A stretch of 8,459 nucleotides of DNA from JANMEX01 sp031423755 (GCA_031423755.1 JANPGC010000130.1:1-8459); one strand, 5' to 3'; shown: positions 1 to 6,857, counted from the first letter of the stretch. The notes: generated from the sequence alone by a model not told the origin. Translations and numbers: made by a program.

Positions 1-1224
1 CTGCAGGCGCTTGCCGGCGGCTTCCGGGGTTTCCGTGCCCTTGATGACGTTGGCGGAAGCGTTCCACGTTTCGTTTTCAAGGTTCGGCGTGCCGCGCGAC
101 AGGATCTGGTAGGTCGAGCGGATCGACGATTTGCACTTGGAACGCCAGGAGACCATTTCCTGCGCCAGCGGATCGTCAAGCTTTACTTCGCCATTCGACA
201 GCGGGAAGAAACCCGGCAGCGCGTTGGCGTAGAGCGAGGCGAACTCCGGCGAGGCGACCCAGTTGAGGAAGGCCTTGGCCTGATCCGGATGGGCGGTCTT
301 GGCGTTCATGCCGACAGCAATGTCGGTATGATCGGAAATGTAGCAGGCGTCACCAGCGTTTGCGACCGGCGGGTTGAAGGCACCCATCTTGAACTTGGCC
401 TGCGTGTTGAAGCCGGAGATTTCCCATGATCCGGCCGGATAAACGGCAGCGCGGCCGAGCGTGAACAGGTTCTGGCTGTCCGGATAGGTCTGGGCTTCAA
501 AGCCGTCGCCGAGATAATCCTTCCACTTGGCCAGCGTTGCGTAGGGAGCAACCCACTGCGGATCGGTCAGCTTCTGCTCGCCCTTGATCAGCGCATTGCG
601 GCCTTCCTCGCCCTTCCAGTAGTTTGGGCCGATATTGTTGTAGCCCATGGTCGCGGCTTCCCACTGGTCGTTGGTGCCCATCGCCATCGGGATGTAGGTG
701 CCGTCCGCCTTGATCTTGTCGAGTGCGGCGAAGAATTCGGCTTCGGTCGCAGGCACGGCGATGCCGAGCTTGTCGAACGCGTCCTTGTTGTAGATGAAGC
801 CGTGGATGACGGACGCCATCGGCACACAGAACGGGTTAGCCCCATCGTCGGTGATCCAGGCGGATTTGGCCACGTCAGAGAAGTTCTTCATGCCCTCAAG
901 GTCTTTGAGCGAAGCCAAATAGCCCTTGTCGTAGAGCGCCAGCGAGGCATCGAACGGACGGCAGGTGATGAGATCGCCAGCAGATCCGGCTTCCAGCTTG
1001 GAATTGAGTGCGGCGTTGTATTCGGTCGGGGCGGACGGGGTGAACTTCACCTTGATGCCGGGATTGGCGGCTTCAAAGGCCGGGATCAGCTTGTCTTGCC
1101 AGATGGCAAGATCGTCATTGCGCCAGCTTTCGATGGTCAGCGTCACGTCCTCGGCGAAGGCCGGGGCGGCGGTGCTGCAGATGGCGGTAGCCATCATGAG
1201 GGATTTGACAAGTTTCGATGTCAT
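1..1224 (-). CDS. ABC transporter sugar-binding protein, periplasmic (3' end cut by window edge)
   Basis: The frame is open for 408 codons from the ATG at 1224 to the window edge with no stop, so the C-terminus (probably only a few residues, since relatives run about 410-430 residues) is missing. Residues 1-24 form a Sec signal peptide: basic start, hydrophobic core and an A-F-A cleavage site before E25-D26. The mature part reads as a family 1 solute-binding protein (SBP_bac_1): 'IPAFEAANPGIKVKF' near 47-61, 'GFIYNKDAFDKLGI' near 142-155, 'GRAAVYPAGSWE' near 257-268 and 'AKAFLNWVASPEFA' near 316-329. It should capture a sugar in the periplasm for a CUT1-type ABC importer. A GGAGAG lies 7 nt before the ATG. 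It follows murQ by 40 nt on the same strand without an obvious terminator, so the two are probably one transcript with the permease genes beyond the left edge. Cargo is inferred from context to be an amino sugar such as MurNAc or GlcNAc. The mature protein has four cysteines (88, 133, 294, 364). Confidence 0.93.
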   Translation of the reverse strand, partial: MTSKLVKSLMMATAICSTAAPAFAEDVTLTIESWRNDDLAIWQDKLIPAFEAANPGIKVKFTPSAPTEYNAALNSKLEAGSAGDLITCRPFDASLALYDKGYLASLKDLEGMKNFSDVAKSAWITDDGANPFCVPMASVIHGFIYNKDAFDKLGIAVPATEAEFFAALDKIKADGTYIPMAMGTNDQWEAATMGYNNIGPNYWKGEEGRNALIKGEQKLTDPQWVAPYATLAKWKDYLGDGFEAQTYPDSQNLFTLGRAAVYPAGSWEISGFNTQAKFKMGAFNPPVANAGDACYISDHTDIAVGMNAKTAHPDQAKAFLNWVASPEFASLYANALPGFFPLSNGEVKLDDPLAQEMVSWRSKCKSSIRSTYQILSRGTPNLENETWNASANVIKGTETPEAAGKRLQ

Positions 1225-1264
1225 GGTCGTGCTCTCCACTGTTGGTTCCTGTTCTTGCGTGTCT

Positions 1265-2164
1265 TCACTGGACACGGGCGATTTCCGAAAGCGCCGGGCG
1301 CAACATCTGCCCGGTTCTTTCCAGAAGCGTTTCGGCCTGCAGCCTGTCTCTGGCACCGCTGGCCAGCAATATGGCGCTCTTTACTGCGCCTCCTGCCAGA
1401 TCAAGATAGTCTGTCGCCTCGTCCATTGTGCAGCCAGAAATGGCGGCGACAATATCCCGTGAGCGGCGTTTGAGTTTCGCATTGTCGGCACGCAGATTGA
1501 CCATGAGCCCGTCATGCACATGCCCAAGTTTGATGGCCATGAGCGTCGACATCATGTTGAGCGCGATCTTTTGCGCAGTGCCTGCTCCCATACGCGTTGA
1601 TCCTGCAAGGATTTCCGGCGGGGTTGGCAGGAGCACGGGGTGGTCCGTCGTCAGCAGCAAAGGCGTGTCGGCATTGTTGGCAATGCCGGCGGTCGTTGCG
1701 CCTGCAGTCCGCGCTGCATCCACAGCCGAGATCGCATAGGGTGTGGTGCCGCTTGCAGAGAGAGCTATAAGCAGATCGCCTTGCGTGATATTGTTCGAAA
1801 TCACGTCGAAGCGCGCTTGCGCCGTGTCATCTTCGACACCGCCAACCATATCTGACAGCGCCGCGACGCCGCCTGCGAAAAGGATGATGACGCGATCTTG
1901 CGAAATGCCGAACGTGCCGGGAATCTCCAGTGCGTCAGCCAAAGCCATCAGGCCGGAACTGCCAGCCGCCGCATAGAAAAGCCGCCCGCCGTTACGGATC
2001 GTCTGGGCAGCGGCTTCTGCAAGCCGGGCAATGGCGGGCAGGGATAAACGCACAGACTGTGCTGCGGCAACCTGACCGTCCAGCAGCAGGCCAAGCGCCT
2101 CCATGGGATCGCGCTGGTCGATCCTCTCGGCTCTTGCGTCCCGGCTTTCCGTGCTTGCCACCAT
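1265..2164 (-). CDS. murQ: N-acetylmuramic acid 6-phosphate etherase (MurQ family)
   Basis: The product has 299 residues, the normal MurQ length. MurQ cleaves the D-lactyl ether of MurNAc-6-phosphate, giving GlcNAc-6-phosphate and D-lactate, in cytosolic cell-wall sugar recycling. The single SIS domain spans about 45-215. Seen motifs are 'AAAGSSG' 65-71, 'SASGTTPY' 136-143 and the MurQ hallmark 'GSTRMGAGTAQK' 188-199, followed by 'LNMMSTLMAIKLGHVHDGLMV'-type sequence and 'NAKL' 228-231. E80 and E111 line up with the two catalytic glutamates of characterised MurQ (E83 and E114 in E. coli). I chose the ATG at 2164 because GGAGG sits 9 nt upstream and the MurQ N-terminus ('TESRDARAERID', matching 'TEGxNxxSxxID') begins just after it. 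A frame-open start at 2221 would run through the putative promoter and operator. Oddity: the usual G-T-S-G-R-L is G-S-S-G-L-M here and R-M-K-A-G is R-M-G-A-G, so substrate preference could differ. It is the first gene of the leftward unit. Confidence 0.88.
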   Translation of the reverse strand: MVASTESRDARAERIDQRDPMEALGLLLDGQVAAAQSVRLSLPAIARLAEAAAQTIRNGGRLFYAAAGSSGLMALADALEIPGTFGISQDRVIILFAGGVAALSDMVGGVEDDTAQARFDVISNNITQGDLLIALSASGTTPYAISAVDAARTAGATTAGIANNADTPLLLTTDHPVLLPTPPEILAGSTRMGAGTAQKIALNMMSTLMAIKLGHVHDGLMVNLRADNAKLKRRSRDIVAAISGCTMDEATDYLDLAGGAVKSAILLASGARDRLQAETLLERTGQMLRPALSEIARVQ

Positions 2165-2185
2165 GTTGCCCTGCCTCCATCCGTT

Positions 2186-2214
2186 GATAATGCCAAAAAA
2201 ATACCACTTGGCAA
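2186..2214 (-). promoter_or_regulatory. Putative murQ promoter with overlapping GntR-type direct-repeat operator
   Basis: Read on the minus strand, TTGCCA (2214-2209), 16 nt, then CATTAT (2192-2187) resembles a sigma-70 -35/-10 pair. Within it lie TGGTATT (2206-2200) and TGGCATT (2195-2189), head to tail with an 11-bp period. The same arrangement with nearly the same bases occurs in front of gntR on the other strand, which is the main reason to treat it as an operator. The -10 ends only 8 nt before the GGAGG of murQ, so the 5' leader would be very short and the exact promoter assignment is uncertain. The repressor is inferred to be the neighbouring GntR protein. Confidence 0.55.
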
Positions 2215-2314
2215 GAGGCAATTTTCATTTTTGTTAACTTTTTGGTTCAGGCACCAGATTTAGTCAATAAAATCAAAGTGATAAAATTTGTACTGCATTA
2301 ACACAAATTAACGC

Positions 2315-2342
2315 TTGGTGTTTGGTATTTTATTGGTATTAT
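2315..2342 (+). promoter_or_regulatory. Putative gntR-nagB-nagA promoter with overlapping direct-repeat operator
   Basis: TTGGTG (2315-2320), 16 nt, then TATTAT (2337-2342) makes a plausible -35/-10 pair. Two perfect TTGGTATT octamers (2322-2329 and 2333-2340) lie inside it as direct repeats 11 bp apart, one helical turn, so both could be contacted from one face. Compared with the murQ-side element, 17 of 19 aligned positions agree from GGTATTTT onward. A repressor bound here would cover the spacer and the -10, fitting autorepression of gntR. The -10 is only 6 nt from the downstream GGAGG, so the start point could lie elsewhere. Confidence 0.57.
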
Positions 2343-2359
2343 ATTGACGGAGGTTCCAG

Positions 2360-2437
2360 ATGGCATGTTTTCAGCGGCTTTTCCCGTCCGGCGTTTGTGC
2401 CGTGCGACAGGGCGCACGGGTGGTTTCAGATGCCTGA
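2360..2437 (+). CDS. Possible 25-residue leader ORF overlapping the gntR start
   Basis: The ATG at 2360 has the strongest Shine-Dalgarno of the region (GGAGG at 2349-2353, 6 nt spacing) and opens a 25-codon frame (starting M-A-C-F-Q-R-L-F-P) that ends at TGA 2435-2437. That stop overlaps the gntR ATG (2430-2432), so the two starts and stops share eight bases. The gntR ATG itself has only a poor purine run (GGGTGG) upstream. The layout suggests that ribosomes loaded at GGAGG translate this ORF and then reinitiate on gntR, coupling repressor synthesis to it. The peptide shows no recognisable domain or amino-acid run that would mark an attenuator. Alternatives: it is fortuitous, or an indel in the sequence hides a longer gntR N-terminus. 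Confidence 0.4.
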   Translation: MACFQRLFPSGVCAVRQGARVVSDA

Positions 2438-3194
2438 AACGCTCGCGTCCGTTTTCGCGCCAGACACCGCGCCTGCAGGATCGGGCGGGCCGATTTATTT
2501 GCGTGTTGCGCGTCGAATTGAAAATGCCATCAAGCGCGGTGTCATCAAGCCAGGTGAGGCGCTGCCATCCGAGCGTGATATAGCGGCATTGGCCGACATC
2601 TCCCGCGTGACTGTGCGCAAAGCGGTGCAGGATCTGGTGCGCACCGGGCTTTTGGTGCAGCGGCATGGGTCAGGCACGTTTGTGACGTCCAAGGTTGACC
2701 GGGTCGAGCAGTCGCTTTCGCAGCTCACGTCGTTCACCGAAGACATGGCGCGGCGTGGCAAGGCTGTGCGTTCGCTGTGGCTTGAGCGCGGCGTGTTTGC
2801 GCCATCGCCGGAGGAGACAGTCGTGCTTGGCCTGTCGGCAGGCGAGCGTGTCTCACGCGTCAACCGCTTGCGCATGGCGGATGACACGCCGCTTGCCATT
2901 GAGCGCGCGTCCATGTCCGTCGCCTCCCTGCCCGATCCAAGCCAAGTTGACATCTCGCTCTACGCGGCCCTTGAAGCACAGGGCTGCCGCCCTGTGCGCG
3001 CAATCCAGCGCATCTCCGCCATCAGCCTTGATGAGGCGGACGCAAGACTTCTCGATATTGAATCGGGCAGCGCTTGCCTCAAAATCGAGCGGATTTCCTA
3101 CCTGCCGTCCGGCCGGGTGGTGGAGTTTACGCGCTCGCTCTATCGTGGCGACGCATATGATTTTGTCGCCGAACTCAGACTGCAGGAGCATTGA
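2430..3194 (+). CDS. GntR family (HutC subfamily) transcriptional regulator with UTRA ligand domain
   Basis: The product has 254 residues from the ATG at 2430. Residues about 21-85 are a GntR winged helix-turn-helix: 'PIYLRVARRIENAIKRG' opens it, 'LPSERDIA' 45-52 and 'SRVTVRKAVQDL' 58-69 form the recognition region, and 'GLLVQRHGSGTFV' 73-85 is the wing. Residues about 95-250 fit a UTRA effector domain: 'SQLTSFTEDMARRG' near 97-110, 'RVNRLRMADDTPLAIERASM' near 143-162 and the closing 'GRVVEFTRSLYRGDAYDFV' near 228-246. Members of this subfamily near nag genes are repressors released by amino-sugar phosphates such as GlcN-6-P or GlcNAc-6-P, so local control of both divergent units is the natural inference. 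The frame stays open upstream to a TTG at 2322, but that start would lie inside the operator and add residues unlike the family. It heads the unit with nagB-II and nagA (3-nt gap to the next gene). Confidence 0.9.
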   Translation: MPETLASVFAPDTAPAGSGGPIYLRVARRIENAIKRGVIKPGEALPSERDIAALADISRVTVRKAVQDLVRTGLLVQRHGSGTFVTSKVDRVEQSLSQLTSFTEDMARRGKAVRSLWLERGVFAPSPEETVVLGLSAGERVSRVNRLRMADDTPLAIERASMSVASLPDPSQVDISLYAALEAQGCRPVRAIQRISAISLDEADARLLDIESGSACLKIERISYLPSGRVVEFTRSLYRGDAYDFVAELRLQEH

Positions 3195-3197
3195 CCA

Positions 3198-4238
3198 ATG
3201 ACCGCCAATGACAATCAGCAGTCCCGAATGCGGATGGAAATCAACGAAATTCCGCGGGCAGCGTCGCGCCTGATTGAGGGCTCAGTGTCAGCGGTGGCGG
3301 AAATCGGCGCGCAGCTGCGCGAGGTGGATCCGGCGTTTATCACCACAATCGCGCGTGGGTCATCCGATCATGCGGCGGCGTTCTTGAAATATGCGATTGA
3401 GCTGGAAACCGGCCTGCCGGTCGCCTCGCTTGGACCGTCCATTGCGTCTGTCTATGGCAAGCAGCTGCGGATGGCGCACTCGGCGACATTTGCGATTTCG
3501 CAATCCGGAAAGAGCCCGGACATTGTAGCCATGGCCGCCAACGCGCGGCGCGGCAGCAGCCTGACGATCGCGTTGACCAATGTCTATTCCTCGCCGCTGG
3601 CGGGCGAAGCGTCGCTGGCGCTGGACATGCTGGCCGGGCCGGAGCTTTCCGTTGCAGCTACCAAATCATTCGTCAACTCGGCGATTTCGGGTTTGCTCAT
3701 TCTGGCCGAATGGGCCGGGAATTCCGCGCTGAAAAATGCCATCGTTTCGCTTCCCGATGCGCTTAAAAGGGCTGTTGCCTGCGATTGGTCGCCGCTGCGC
3801 GATGCGCTTGAGGGGCAGACTTCGCTTTACATATTAGGGCGTGGCCCATCCTGGCCGATTGCCTGCGAGGCGGCTCTGAAATTCAAGGAGACGAGCGGCC
3901 TGCATGCCGAGGCGTTTTCGGCAGCGGAAGTGCTGCATGGTCCGGTCTCGATTGTCGGGAAAGGATTTCCTGTGCTGGCGCTGGCTGCGCGCGACAAGGG
4001 CGAGGCGCATGTTATTCCGGTTTGTGACCGGCTCGTTGAACAGGGCGCGAGCGTGTTTGTCACTTCATCTTTGCCAAGCAAGGCGACAGCGCTGCCATTT
4101 GCGGCAACCGGCCATGGATTGACGGATGCGCTGGTGCAGATCGCTTCCTTTTATGGTTTTGTTGAAATGCTGTCGCGCCACCGGGGCCTTGATCCGGACA
4201 GGCCTGCGCATCTGCGTAAAGTGACGGAGACCATATGA
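3198..4238 (+). CDS. nagB-II: SIS-domain glucosamine-6-phosphate deaminase (NagB-II type)
   Basis: The product has 346 residues with two SIS domains and no N-terminal glutaminase domain, so it matches the isomerase half of GlmS used as a deaminase: GlcN-6-P -> fructose-6-P + ammonia. SIS 1 covers about 30-170 ('IARGSSDHA' 51-59, 'SQSGKSPD' 101-108, 'SVAATKSF' 151-158). SIS 2 covers about 195-335 ('LGRGPSWPIACEAALKFKE' 213-231, 'HAEAF' 236-240, 'LHGP' 246-249). K228, E231 and H247 line up with GlmS isomerase residues K485, E488 and H504 of E. coli, and K341 in the C-terminal 'RKVTETI' tail lines up with K603. AGGAG at 3184-3188 is 9 nt before the ATG. A second in-frame ATG at codon 11 is possible but less well placed. 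It starts 3 nt after gntR and overlaps nagA by 4 nt (ATGA), so it is co-translated. An AgaS-like role on galactosamine-6-P is the main alternative, made less likely by the adjacent MurQ and NagA. Confidence 0.87.
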   Translation: MTANDNQQSRMRMEINEIPRAASRLIEGSVSAVAEIGAQLREVDPAFITTIARGSSDHAAAFLKYAIELETGLPVASLGPSIASVYGKQLRMAHSATFAISQSGKSPDIVAMAANARRGSSLTIALTNVYSSPLAGEASLALDMLAGPELSVAATKSFVNSAISGLLILAEWAGNSALKNAIVSLPDALKRAVACDWSPLRDALEGQTSLYILGRGPSWPIACEAALKFKETSGLHAEAFSAAEVLHGPVSIVGKGFPVLALAARDKGEAHVIPVCDRLVEQGASVFVTSSLPSKATALPFAATGHGLTDALVQIASFYGFVEMLSRHRGLDPDRPAHLRKVTETI

Positions 4239-5374
4239 GCCTTGCCTGCTACACCGCCGGACAGATTTTCGATGGTGTGACCACACATCAGGCGAGCGCG
4301 CTTGTTGTTGAGAATGGCAGGGTGAAGGCGATTGCCCGCTTGGCATATCTCCCGCAAGGGCTACCTCTCACAGCTCTCGGCGCAGGCATGATTGCGCCCG
4401 GGTTTGTTGACCTGCAAGTCAACGGCGGCGGTGGCATCATGCTGGATGGCGACGCGTCGGTTGAAAGCATTGCAAGCATTTGCGCCGCGCACCGGCAGTT
4501 TGGCACGACGTCGCTGTTGCCGACACTGATCACGGACAACCCGGAGAACACTGCCAAGGTTATCGAAACTGCAATTGAGGCTGAAAGGCATGGTGTTGCC
4601 GGTTTTGCAGGGCTACATCTTGAAGGCCCGCACCTGTCGCAGAAGCGCAATGGCGCACATGATCCGCAGCTGATCCGCCAGATGACGGATGCTGACCTTG
4701 GCAATTTGCTTGCTGCCAAAGACCGGCTGACCACGCTTTTGACAACAGTCGCGCCGGAATCGGTTACGTTTGCGCAGATTTCTGCGATGGCAAAGGCGGG
4801 AATCGTCGTCAGCATCGGCCATTCCGATTGCAGTTACGACACAGCGATGCGCTGTTTTGATGCCGGCGCGACCATGGTCACGCATTTGTTCAACGCCATG
4901 AGCCAGATGGGCAACCGCGAGCCGGGACTTGCCGGCGCGGCGCTTGACCGGGGCTCTGTGCATGCCGGGCTGATCGCCGACGGATACCATGTTCACCCGG
5001 CCACAATGCGGGCGGCGCTGCACGGCAAACAGGGGCCGGGCTCGATTTTCCTTGTCACTGACGCGATGTCGACGGTGGGCAGTGATATCCAGTCATTCAC
5101 CTTGAACGGTCGCAAAATCCTGCGGCATGAAGGCAGACTGACTTTGGCAGACGGCACCCTGGCGGGTGCTGACATTGACATGACTTCGTGCGTCCGGTTT
5201 GCGGGCGGTCATCTTGGCGGCGGCCTCATCGCTGCAGTGCGAATGGCTTCGTCCGCGCCTGCTGCTGCCATCAACCGCAGCGGAGAGCTTGGCAATCTTG
5301 CACTTGGTTGCCGGGCGGACTTTGTCCATTTGAGTTATGATAGCTCATTGCCGGGTGTCTACACCGCACAATAG
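4235..5374 (+). CDS. nagA: N-acetylglucosamine-6-phosphate deacetylase
   Basis: The product has 379 residues, normal for NagA (amidohydrolase superfamily). It removes acetate from GlcNAc-6-P to give GlcN-6-P for the deaminase encoded just upstream. Visible motifs are 'PGFVDLQVNGGGG' 55-67, 'GLHLEGPHL' 126-134 with metal ligand E130, 'GHSD' 195-198 with H196, 'THLFNAM' 216-222 with H217, 'GLIADGYHVHP' 245-255 with substrate-contacting H252, and 'LVTDAMS' 273-279 with the general acid/base D276. The usual H-x-H of amidohydrolases is Q61-V62-N63, as in E. coli-type mononuclear NagA. 'GTLAGADIDM' 307-316 near the end is also typical. The ATG overlaps the TGA of nagB-II by four bases, and GGAG sits 5 nt upstream. 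It is the last gene of the rightward unit. The convergent kinase gene ends 29 bp beyond, and I see no convincing terminator between them. Confidence 0.95.
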   Translation: MSLACYTAGQIFDGVTTHQASALVVENGRVKAIARLAYLPQGLPLTALGAGMIAPGFVDLQVNGGGGIMLDGDASVESIASICAAHRQFGTTSLLPTLITDNPENTAKVIETAIEAERHGVAGFAGLHLEGPHLSQKRNGAHDPQLIRQMTDADLGNLLAAKDRLTTLLTTVAPESVTFAQISAMAKAGIVVSIGHSDCSYDTAMRCFDAGATMVTHLFNAMSQMGNREPGLAGAALDRGSVHAGLIADGYHVHPATMRAALHGKQGPGSIFLVTDAMSTVGSDIQSFTLNGRKILRHEGRLTLADGTLAGADIDMTSCVRFAGGHLGGGLIAAVRMASSAPAAAINRSGELGNLALGCRADFVHLSYDSSLPGVYTAQ

Positions 5375-5403
5375 TTGCCTTCCCAAGAGGCTTGAGCTCT
5401 CAT

Positions 5404-6840
5404 CTATTGAACCGAACTCTTGTCCAATTCGCGGTTCAACGCCTCGTGCTCTTCCTTGCGCAGGCGGATGACCGTGCAGGAGCAGAGGGCCTCGGCCACG
5501 ACCTTTGCGGAGACTGAGCCGAGATGGCGGCGAAAGGCGGAAGAGCCGCGTGCGCCGATGATGATGTGACCGACATCGTTGCGGGAAGCAAAATCCAGTA
5601 TCGCTTGCGCCGGATCCAGCGCTTCAACGACATGATAGCTGATCAGGCCTTCTGGCAGTTCATAGGGCCGCGCCCAATCCTTCAACTGAACCAAACGGCT
5701 GACATAGGCGGACTTGCCGTCGTCGCTGACTGATTGATCCTCGCCAATCAGCTTGGTCTTTAAAACAGTGAAGCAGGCGAGCTTGGCACCTGGTGCAGTC
5801 CACAGGATGCGCGCGGCCTCCGACCGGACAGTTTTGGCCAGATCATCCGCTCCGCCGGATAGATCGACGGCCACCATGATGACCGTTGTGTCCACGCCGC
5901 GCTTAGGCTTGGAGAGCGATGGCAGTGCGAAGGCCTCGGCCTTTTCCTTGGAGAAATATTGGCTGATTGTGGCTAGAAATCCTCCAGCCTTCTTCGGTTT
6001 GCGCGCACTGATAACAACTTGGTCGGGATTGTTCAGATCAAACAAAAGCTGACCTGCGTCCGCATAGCGGCGGGCGGGGTCGACTTCCATGCATTTTGCG
6101 ATCACCTCCTGAAACCAGCGTGGAAATTCCGGCGCGATATCACGCAGTGTTCTTGGAGACTGGAACAGGCGGCGGCGCATGCCTGCCTCGGTTGCCGGTT
6201 CGCCGAACGGCTTTTCTGCGGTCGCCAGTTCGTAGAGAATGCAGCCGAGCGCGAAGATATCGCTCGCTGGACTGTCGCGGTGGCCAACGACCTGCTCGGG
6301 AGAAATGTAGGCGGGCGTGCCCATCGGAACGGAGGATTCCTCTGCCAGCAAATCCGGAAGGTCGAGGTGGCGGGCGAGGCCATAGTCGATCAGTACCGCG
6401 CCACGTTCTGTCAGAAAGATGTTCTCCGGTTTCAGGTCCAGATGTATGACCCGCTGCCGGTGCAGTGCGCCAACCGCTGTGGCGATGGCGACGGCGATGG
6501 ACTGTAGCTGTGCCGCAGGCAGTGGCGCTTTTGGAAGGAGTGCTTCGAGATTTTCACCAACCACCCTTTCCATCGCAATAAAGGGTGTCTCCGACAGATC
6601 GCCAGATCCGGCGAATTTCGGAACATGTGGTCCGGAAAGGCGTTTGAGGATCATTTCCTCGATTTCGAAACCTACAATGGTCGATACGTCCTGCCCGGGA
6701 TCGAGGAATGGCATTTTGAGTACGAGCGGATAGTCAATGCCCTCTTTCACGGCATTCCAGAGCGATCCCATGCCGCCCTTTGCGAATTTTGACTGGAGGG
6801 TGAAGCCGTCAATGACGCTGCCCTGTGTTGGCCGTTGCAT
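5404..6840 (-). CDS. Bifunctional Ser/Thr protein kinase / universal stress protein fusion
   Basis: The product has 478 residues, with no signal peptide or membrane segment seen, so it is probably cytosolic. Residues about 10-270 are a Hanks-type kinase: glycine loop 'FAKGGMGSLW' 19-28, K42 in 'LVLKMP', catalytic loop 'HLDLKPEN' 133-140 (D135, K137, N140), 'DYG' 152-154 in place of DFG, 'GTPAYISPEQ' 174-183 and 'DIFALGCILYEL' 194-205. The catalytic loop has Leu where RD kinases have Arg, so activation-loop phosphorylation may not control it in the usual way. A basic linker (about 275-318) leads to a UspA-type domain at about 318-462, with 'TVIMVAVDLSG' at its start and the nucleotide-loop motif 'GARG...GSVSAKVV' at 429-448. 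The spacing between the glycines is 8 rather than the common 9 residues. AGGGG lies 6 nt before the ATG. The phosphoesterase gene ends 17 nt upstream on the same strand, indicating an operon. Substrates and the signal cannot be read from the sequence. Confidence 0.9.
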   Translation of the reverse strand: MQRPTQGSVIDGFTLQSKFAKGGMGSLWNAVKEGIDYPLVLKMPFLDPGQDVSTIVGFEIEEMILKRLSGPHVPKFAGSGDLSETPFIAMERVVGENLEALLPKAPLPAAQLQSIAVAIATAVGALHRQRVIHLDLKPENIFLTERGAVLIDYGLARHLDLPDLLAEESSVPMGTPAYISPEQVVGHRDSPASDIFALGCILYELATAEKPFGEPATEAGMRRRLFQSPRTLRDIAPEFPRWFQEVIAKCMEVDPARRYADAGQLLFDLNNPDQVVISARKPKKAGGFLATISQYFSKEKAEAFALPSLSKPKRGVDTTVIMVAVDLSGGADDLAKTVRSEAARILWTAPGAKLACFTVLKTKLIGEDQSVSDDGKSAYVSRLVQLKDWARPYELPEGLISYHVVEALDPAQAILDFASRNDVGHIIIGARGSSAFRRHLGSVSAKVVAEALCSCTVIRLRKEEHEALNRELDKSSVQ

Positions 6841-6857
6841 TTGTCACCCCTGATTGT

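Noticed and set aside
802..1473. Long rightward open frames over the left genes and elsewhere
   Set aside because: They are antisense to clearly coding frames with family motifs, and their translations show no recognisable domains. High GC third positions readily create such frames.
2165..2221. Longer murQ starting at 2221
   Set aside because: The extra 19 codons cross the putative promoter and operator, whereas the ATG at 2164 has GGAGG at 9 nt and fits the family N-terminus.
2322..2429. Upstream extension of gntR from a TTG at 2322
   Set aside because: It would start inside the operator/promoter element, has no ribosome site, and adds residues unlike the N-termini of this family. The ATG at 2430 directly precedes the winged-helix domain.
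5377..5391. GCCT/AGGC stem after nagA as a terminator
   Set aside because: Only four pairs, a seven-base loop and no T run.
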